From positions 1 to 8,968 of the forward strand of contig JAJXWG010000055.1 in NCBI GenBank assembly GCA_021781695.1: DNA of 8,968 bases, given 5' to 3'. The position numbers and the translations under genes were made by a program. Under the pieces are notes generated by a model. That model had not been told where the DNA came from. It did no database searches and saw only the letters and a list, made by a program, of their open reading frames with translations. This DNA comes from Pseudomonadota bacterium (lineage in GTDB: Bacteria > Pseudomonadota > Gammaproteobacteria > Burkholderiales > Gallionellaceae). This document shows positions 5,086 to 8,968 of the stretch, piece by piece (the stretch's first letter is position 1; the number at the start of each line of letters is the position of its first letter).

Positions 5086-7218
5086 ATGAAACGCCTTGCT
5101 GCTTACCTTACGATGCTTTTGCTTGCCGCCTGCGATGGCGGACTGTGGAACAACCCATATCCTGCCAGGGACGCGGGCCGCTCGATACTCTATACGGCGT
5201 TTACAGAAAGGCCAAAACACCTCGATCCGGCAGAGGCCTACAGCGAGAACGAGTATGCGTTCCTGGCCAACATCTATGCCCCCCCCTTGCAATACCACTA
5301 CCTGAAGCGCCCATATCAGCTGGTGCCGCTGGCTGCAAGCGAAATGCCTCTTGTGACCTATCAGGACAGCCAGCATCATGTATTGCCGGACTATGCGCCC
5401 AAGATTGCCTACAGCGTGTATGAAATCCACATCAAGCCCGGCATGCATTACCAGCCGCACCCTGCGTTTGCGAAGGATGAACAGGGGAGGCCTCAATACG
5501 ACCATCTCGCGCCAGCGCAATTGCAAGGCATGCATGCGCCGGGTGATTTTTTGCACAGCGGCACGCGCGTGGTGACGGCGGCAGACTACGCATACCAGAT
5601 CAGGCGCCTTGCGAATCCCCTGCTGCATGCGCCGATCTACGGGGTGATGAGCGAATATATCCTGGGGTTCAAGGACTATGCGCAGGCGCTGCAGGATGCG
5701 CTGAAGAAGAACCCGGAAGGCCATCTCGATCTTGCCGCCTATCCCCTGCCCGGCGTCGAAGTGGTTGACGACACCACTTATCGCATCACCATCAGGGGGA
5801 AATACCCGCAGTTTGCCTATTGGCTGGCGATGCCGTTTTTTTCTCCTATGCCTGAAGAGGCTGAGCGCTTCTATGAGCAGCCAGGCATGAAGGAACGCAA
5901 TCTGACGCTGGACTGGTGGCCGGTAGGCAGCGGCCCATATTACCTTTCCGAAAACAATCCGAACCGGCGCATGGTGCTCACAAAAAATCCCTATTACGAC
6001 AGCGAACACTATCCGTCGACGGGCGATGCGGGCGATGTTGAGGCAGGCCTGCTTCATGATGCGGGGAAGATGCTGCCGCTGACAGACAGGGTCGTGTTTA
6101 CGCTGGAAAAGGAGACCATACCCTACTGGAACAAGTTCCTGCAGGGGTATTACGATGCGTCCGGCATCAGTTCGGACAGCTTCGACCAGGCCGTTCAGGT
6201 AAGCACAGGCGGTGAGGCCAGCGTGTCGGATGAAATGCGCAAAAAAGGCATCACGCTGTCCACCTCTGTCGCCACCTCCACGCTGTATACCGGCTTCAAC
6301 TGGCTGGATCCGGTCGTGGGAGGCAGTTCTGAGCGCGCGCGCAAACTGAGACAGGCGATTTCGATCGCGGTGGATTTCGAGGAGTTCATCTCGATCTTCG
6401 CCAACGGCAGAGGGGTTGCTGCGCAGTCGCCGATACCGCCCGGCATTTTCGGCTACCGCGAGGGCAAGGCTGGCATCAACCCTGTCGTCTACGACTGGGT
6501 GGATGGCCAGCCCAGGCGCAAACCCTTGTCAGAAGCAAAGCGACTGCTGGCAGAGGCAGGCTATCCCAACGGTGTGGACGAGAGAACCCACCAGCCGCTG
6601 GTGATCAACCTGGACACCACCTCAAGCGGCGCAGGCGAGAAGTCGCGCCTTGACTGGCTCAGGAAACAGTTCAACAAGATCAACGTGCAGCTTGTGGTGC
6701 GCAGCACGGACTACAACCGGTTTCAGGACAAGATACGCCGCGGCGACACGCAGATGTTCTATTACGGATGGAATGCCGATTACCCTGACCCGGAAAACTT
6801 CCTTTTCCTGCTCGACGGCGCGCAGGGGAAGGTGGCGCATGGCGGGGAGAATGCCTCCAATTACAGCAATCCAGAATACGATATGCTGTTTGAAAAAATG
6901 AAGAACATGGAGAATGGCCCGGAACGGCTGGCCATCATAGACAGGATGCTGGAAATCATACGCAACGATGCGCCCTGGCTGTGGGGATACCATCCCAAGA
7001 ATTACGTGCTTCAGCACAGCTGGCTGTACAACGTGAAGCCCAATGTGATGGCGAACAACAAGCTCAAGTACTGGCGCGTGGACCCAAAGCTGCGCACAAG
7101 GTATCAGGCCAGATGGAACCAGCCTGTGCTCTTGCCGCTCTGGCTGGGCGGGGCAGCCTTGCTGGCGTTCGTGATCTGGATGTGGCGCGCGCTGCAAAAG
7201 CGCGATGAAACCCGCTAG
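5086..7218 (+). CDS. ABC importer substrate-binding lipoprotein (SBP_bac_5/OppA-DppA type) with C-terminal membrane helix
   Basis: A 710-residue family 5 solute-binding protein, longer than the usual 500-600. It probably captures peptides or a related ligand for the permeases encoded downstream. MKRLAAYLTMLLLAAC is a lipoprotein signal peptide with Cys16 as the lipidation site; Asp17 at +2 is the inner-membrane retention signal known from E. coli. The binding domain shows family landmarks: the WWPVGSGPYYLSENNPNRRMVL stretch split around residue 285, RKLRQAISIAVDFEEF, AKRLLAEAGYPNG, the FYYGWNADYPDPENF element and SNPEYDMLFEKM. Unusually, residues 680-700 form a strong hydrophobic segment ending in WMWRALQKR, predicted to cross the inner membrane with a basic cytoplasmic end. 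Start 5086 is set by the signal peptide; there is no Shine-Dalgarno. The stop is 3 bases from that of the antisense DUF302 gene. Confidence 0.93.
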   Translation: MKRLAAYLTMLLLAACDGGLWNNPYPARDAGRSILYTAFTERPKHLDPAEAYSENEYAFLANIYAPPLQYHYLKRPYQLVPLAASEMPLVTYQDSQHHVLPDYAPKIAYSVYEIHIKPGMHYQPHPAFAKDEQGRPQYDHLAPAQLQGMHAPGDFLHSGTRVVTAADYAYQIRRLANPLLHAPIYGVMSEYILGFKDYAQALQDALKKNPEGHLDLAAYPLPGVEVVDDTTYRITIRGKYPQFAYWLAMPFFSPMPEEAERFYEQPGMKERNLTLDWWPVGSGPYYLSENNPNRRMVLTKNPYYDSEHYPSTGDAGDVEAGLLHDAGKMLPLTDRVVFTLEKETIPYWNKFLQGYYDASGISSDSFDQAVQVSTGGEASVSDEMRKKGITLSTSVATSTLYTGFNWLDPVVGGSSERARKLRQAISIAVDFEEFISIFANGRGVAAQSPIPPGIFGYREGKAGINPVVYDWVDGQPRRKPLSEAKRLLAEAGYPNGVDERTHQPLVINLDTTSSGAGEKSRLDWLRKQFNKINVQLVVRSTDYNRFQDKIRRGDTQMFYYGWNADYPDPENFLFLLDGAQGKVAHGGENASNYSNPEYDMLFEKMKNMENGPERLAIIDRMLEIIRNDAPWLWGYHPKNYVLQHSWLYNVKPNVMANNKLKYWRVDPKLRTRYQARWNQPVLLPLWLGGAALLAFVIWMWRALQKRDETR

Positions 7219-7221
7219 CCG

Positions 7222-7605
7222 CTATTTCGCCTCATCTATCATCTGGAAGACTTTTTCCTCGACCTCGCGGGCAACCTCAGACAGTGCTTCGTCCTCTGAC
7301 AGCATTGCAAGCATCTGCGCCGGACTGATCGTGCCGATTTTCGTCTTGCCTTTTTCCGTATATACCGATATTCGGCAGGGCAGCGCCATGTTAAGGCGCA
7401 TGTCCGAAGACAGCACTTTGGCTGCCTGTCCCGGATTGCAGACCTCGAACACGTTGCATTCCTCGGCGAAGGCAACCCCCTTGCCGCGCAGCGTGTTGCC
7501 GATGTTGTGAACATGCAGCACGCCGAAGCCGTGGCGTTTGACCGCCAGCTCGAGATCGGTTGAGGCATTTTCGAATGACTTGCTGGTGTCGACCGTGTAA
7601 TACAT
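7222..7605 (-). CDS. DUF302 family protein
   Basis: A 127-residue soluble protein matching the DUF302 family by its layout: an N-terminal half with SFENASTDLELAVKRHGFGVLHVHNIG, then the family core EVCNPGQAAKVL and LNMALPCRISVYTEKGKTKIG. The biochemical function of DUF302 is not established; members often occur near redox or sulfur genes. Cys50, Cys56 and Cys77 could bind metal or take part in thiol chemistry, which is inference. No signal peptide or membrane helix is seen. The start is fixed by a strong AAAAGGAGA at 7611-7619. The gene lies on the opposite strand between the binding-protein gene and the permease gene of one ABC importer, converging on the former with a 3-base gap and diverging from the latter with 57 bases between starts. 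Confidence 0.9.
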   Translation of the reverse strand: MYYTVDTSKSFENASTDLELAVKRHGFGVLHVHNIGNTLRGKGVAFAEECNVFEVCNPGQAAKVLSSDMRLNMALPCRISVYTEKGKTKIGTISPAQMLAMLSEDEALSEVAREVEEKVFQMIDEAK

Positions 7606-7625
7606 GGGAATCTCCTTTTACGTGT

Positions 7626-7653
7626 TTGATTTGGAAGCGCCTGCCCGTACAAT
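7626..7653 (+). promoter_or_regulatory. Sigma70-type promoter for the ABC permease genes
   Basis: TTGATT (7626-7631, four of six) and TACAAT (7648-7653, five of six) are separated by 16 bases. The -10 hexamer ends 9 bases before the permease ATG at 7663, and no Shine-Dalgarno is present in the gap. The promoter lies in the 57-base divergent region with the DUF302 gene and would explain how the permeases are expressed despite the antisense gene behind them. Confidence 0.55.
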
Positions 7654-7662
7654 AGCGCCTCC

Positions 7663-8640
7663 ATGATAGCCTATCTGATCCGCCGCCTGCTTTATGCCGT
7701 GCCGATTTTAATCGGGGTGAATCTGCTCACCTTCGCGCTGTTCTTCGTTGTGAACACGCCCGATGACATGGCACGCATGCAGCTTGGCATCAAGCGTGTA
7801 ACACCGGAAGCGATCAGGCAATGGGAACAGCAGAAGGGTTATGACAAGCCGCTGTTCTATAACCGTGCAGCAGACGGCATGGGCAGGATCGCGGATACGA
7901 TATTCTGGCAGAAATCGGCCAGCATGTTTATGCTTGATTTCGGCTATTCCGACGACGGGCGCAACATCTCGCGTGAGATAACCACGCGCATGTGGCCCAG
8001 CCTTGCGATCGCGCTGCCGACCTTTCTGATAGGCCTGATCTTCTACGTGAACTTCGCGCTCGTGATGACGCTGTTTCGCGCAACGCTGCTGGATAGGGTA
8101 GGCGTTGCGCTGTGCGTGGTGCTGATGTCGATTTCCAGCCTGTTCTATATCATCGGCGGCCAATTCCTGATCAGCAAGCTCTGGCATCTGGTGCCGATAT
8201 CGGGATATGCCGGCGGGCTCAACAGTTTCAGGTTCGTGGTATTGCCCGTTGTGATCGGCGTGGTCAGCGGCATAGGCTCGAGCAGCCGCTGGTATCGCAC
8301 CATTTTTCTCGAGGAGATGGGGAAGGATTATGTGCGCACCGCGCGCGCGAAGGGGCTTTCCGAGCCTGGCGTGCTGTTTGCCCATGTGCTTAAGAATGCG
8401 ATGATCCCCATTCTGACAGGCGTGGTCGTGGTGATTCCGCTGCTGTTTATGGGCAGCCTGCTCACAGAATCGTTTTTCGGTATCCCGGGGCTTGGCAGCT
8501 ACACGATAGACGCGATCAATGCGCAGGATTTTTCCATCGTCCGCGCGATGGTGTTCCTGGGTTCTCTGCTCTACATCGCAGGCCTGATGCTCACCGATAT
8601 TTCCTACACGATGGCGGACCCCAGGGTGCGTCTGTCATGA
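7663..8640 (+). CDS. ABC importer permease, DppB/OppB type
   Basis: A 325-residue inner-membrane permease with BPD_transp_1 architecture. The N-terminus MIAYLIRRLLYAVPILIGVNLLTFALFFV is the standard first helix (about 10-30) of DppB/OppB proteins. A periplasmic loop (31-110) with VTPEAIRQWEQQKGYDKPL follows, then helices near 113-135, 145-168, 190-205, 248-268 and 295-312. The EAA loop that docks on the ATPase is at about 217-236 (EEMGKDYVRTARAKGLSE), and the C-terminal SLLTESFFGIPGLG and TDISYTMADPRVRLS are typical. Its partner binding protein is the lipoprotein encoded before the antisense DUF302 gene; the ATPase gene is not in the window. The stop overlaps the next start as ATGA, showing translational coupling. 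No Shine-Dalgarno precedes the ATG. Confidence 0.95.
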   Translation: MIAYLIRRLLYAVPILIGVNLLTFALFFVVNTPDDMARMQLGIKRVTPEAIRQWEQQKGYDKPLFYNRAADGMGRIADTIFWQKSASMFMLDFGYSDDGRNISREITTRMWPSLAIALPTFLIGLIFYVNFALVMTLFRATLLDRVGVALCVVLMSISSLFYIIGGQFLISKLWHLVPISGYAGGLNSFRFVVLPVVIGVVSGIGSSSRWYRTIFLEEMGKDYVRTARAKGLSEPGVLFAHVLKNAMIPILTGVVVVIPLLFMGSLLTESFFGIPGLGSYTIDAINAQDFSIVRAMVFLGSLLYIAGLMLTDISYTMADPRVRLS

Positions 8641-8968
8641 ATTTCATGCCCGTCATTCTGTGGAGCGATGCGCTGGTGTTTCTGCTCATTGCTGCGGGAA
8701 TCGCGATGGTCTGGTATGTGCGCCGCCATGAATACCTGCTTTTGCCCTGGCGCCGGGTAGGGAAGAGCAGTGTTGCGATGGTCTGTTTGCTGGTGTTGTC
8801 CTGCTTCCTGCTGGTGGGCTTGCTCGACACGCTGCATTACAGGGCAGCGTTGAAGCAAGGCGCATATTCTCCCGAGGTGCTGAGCGTTTTCGACAAGCTC
8901 GCTGAACCCTTGCGCCTGCATGTCGAGAAGACCTATTCGGCACCCTTTGCATTGACCCTGTATGCGAA
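8637..8968 (+). CDS. Second ABC importer permease, DppC/OppC-like, N-terminal fragment
   Basis: An open frame of 110 codons runs off the right edge. It starts at the ATG that overlaps the previous stop (ATGA, 8637-8640). The visible part has two hydrophobic helices at about residues 12-28 and 46-63, separated by a basic, cytoplasmic-looking segment (VRRHEYLLLPWRR), then a polar stretch (RAALKQGAYSPEVLSVFDKLAEPL) that is probably periplasmic. Position after a DppB-type permease makes it the DppC/OppC partner. The conserved transmembrane core and EAA loop lie beyond the window, so the assignment rests mainly on gene order. A helix before the usual first DppC helix would be unusual, and the ligand remains unknown. 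Confidence 0.8.
   Translation, partial: MNFMPVILWSDALVFLLIAAGIAMVWYVRRHEYLLLPWRRVGKSSVAMVCLLVLSCFLLVGLLDTLHYRAALKQGAYSPEVLSVFDKLAEPLRLHVEKTYSAPFALTLYA

Noticed and set aside
5071..6057. 328-codon minus-strand open frame opposite the binding-protein gene
   Set aside because: The plus strand encodes a recognisable SBP_bac_5 protein over the same bases; the antisense translation has no recognisable motif.
7188..7204. CGCGCT-5-AGCGCG inverted repeat near the end of the binding-protein gene
   Set aside because: It lies in coding sequence (basic C-terminal tail), has no T tract, and can be explained by GC-rich codons.
7708..8385. 225-codon minus-strand open frame opposite the permease gene
   Set aside because: The plus strand has a clear DppB-type permease; the antisense translation is His/Arg/Gln-rich without domains.
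1..8968. CRISPR arrays, tRNA/rRNA genes, insertion sequences, prophage or toxin-antitoxin systems
   Set aside because: No regularly spaced repeats, cloverleaf sequences, terminal inverted repeats with a transposase, or paired small toxin and antitoxin genes were seen. The PIN domain at the left edge fits PhoH2 better than VapC.

Overview
The window looks like chromosomal DNA of a betaproteobacterium. The protein sequences (TadA, the YgfZ-type protein, the PrxQ/PhoH pair, the GNAT protein) read like those of Nitrosomonadales, possibly the Gallionellaceae and relatives. That placement comes from memory of family sequences and was not searched. Base composition is moderately GC-rich and even throughout. 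I see no mobile element, CRISPR array, tRNA or rRNA. Gene density is high, and almost all intergenic gaps are under 140 bases.

Layout. (1) Bases 1-593, minus strand: a PrxQ/Bcp peroxiredoxin followed 9 bases later by the start of a PIN-PhoH protein that runs off the left edge. (2) Bases 726-2185, plus strand: a compact three-gene run of tadA (tRNA adenosine deaminase), a small L,D-transpeptidase-fold protein overlapping it by 11 bases, and a GNAT acetyltransferase. (3) Bases 2207-4990, minus strand, read right to left: a promoter, a 99-residue Ser/Gln-rich protein of unknown function, a soluble class III nucleotidyl cyclase fused to a hemerythrin domain with a full set of diiron ligands, and a YgfZ-type folate-binding protein linked to Fe-S cluster maintenance. 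(4) Bases 5086-8968, plus strand: an oligopeptide-type ABC importer made of a 710-residue substrate-binding lipoprotein with an unusual C-terminal membrane helix, a DppB-type permease and a truncated DppC-type permease. A DUF302 gene sits on the opposite strand between the binding protein and the first permease.

How the parts fit. The cyclase-hemerythrin protein probably couples oxygen or redox state, sensed at a diiron site, to cyclic nucleotide production. It lies next to ygfZ (Fe-S protection) and not far from a thiol peroxidase, so the neighbourhood has a mild iron/oxygen flavour, though no pathway is proven. The ABC importer is the most unusual unit. Its binding protein seems held in the inner membrane at both ends: a lipobox Cys followed by Asp, and a C-terminal transmembrane helix. 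Its second permease appears to carry an extra N-terminal helix, and the antisense DUF302 gene means the permeases need their own promoter, for which a good candidate is visible.

A recurring regulatory pattern is that three plus-strand genes (tadA, the binding protein and the first permease) each have a TANNNT -10-like hexamer ending only 8-10 bases before the ATG and no Shine-Dalgarno sequence. This suggests leaderless or nearly leaderless transcripts. Neighbouring genes on the minus strand (DUF302, the small Ser/Gln-rich gene, phoH) have clear Shine-Dalgarno sites.
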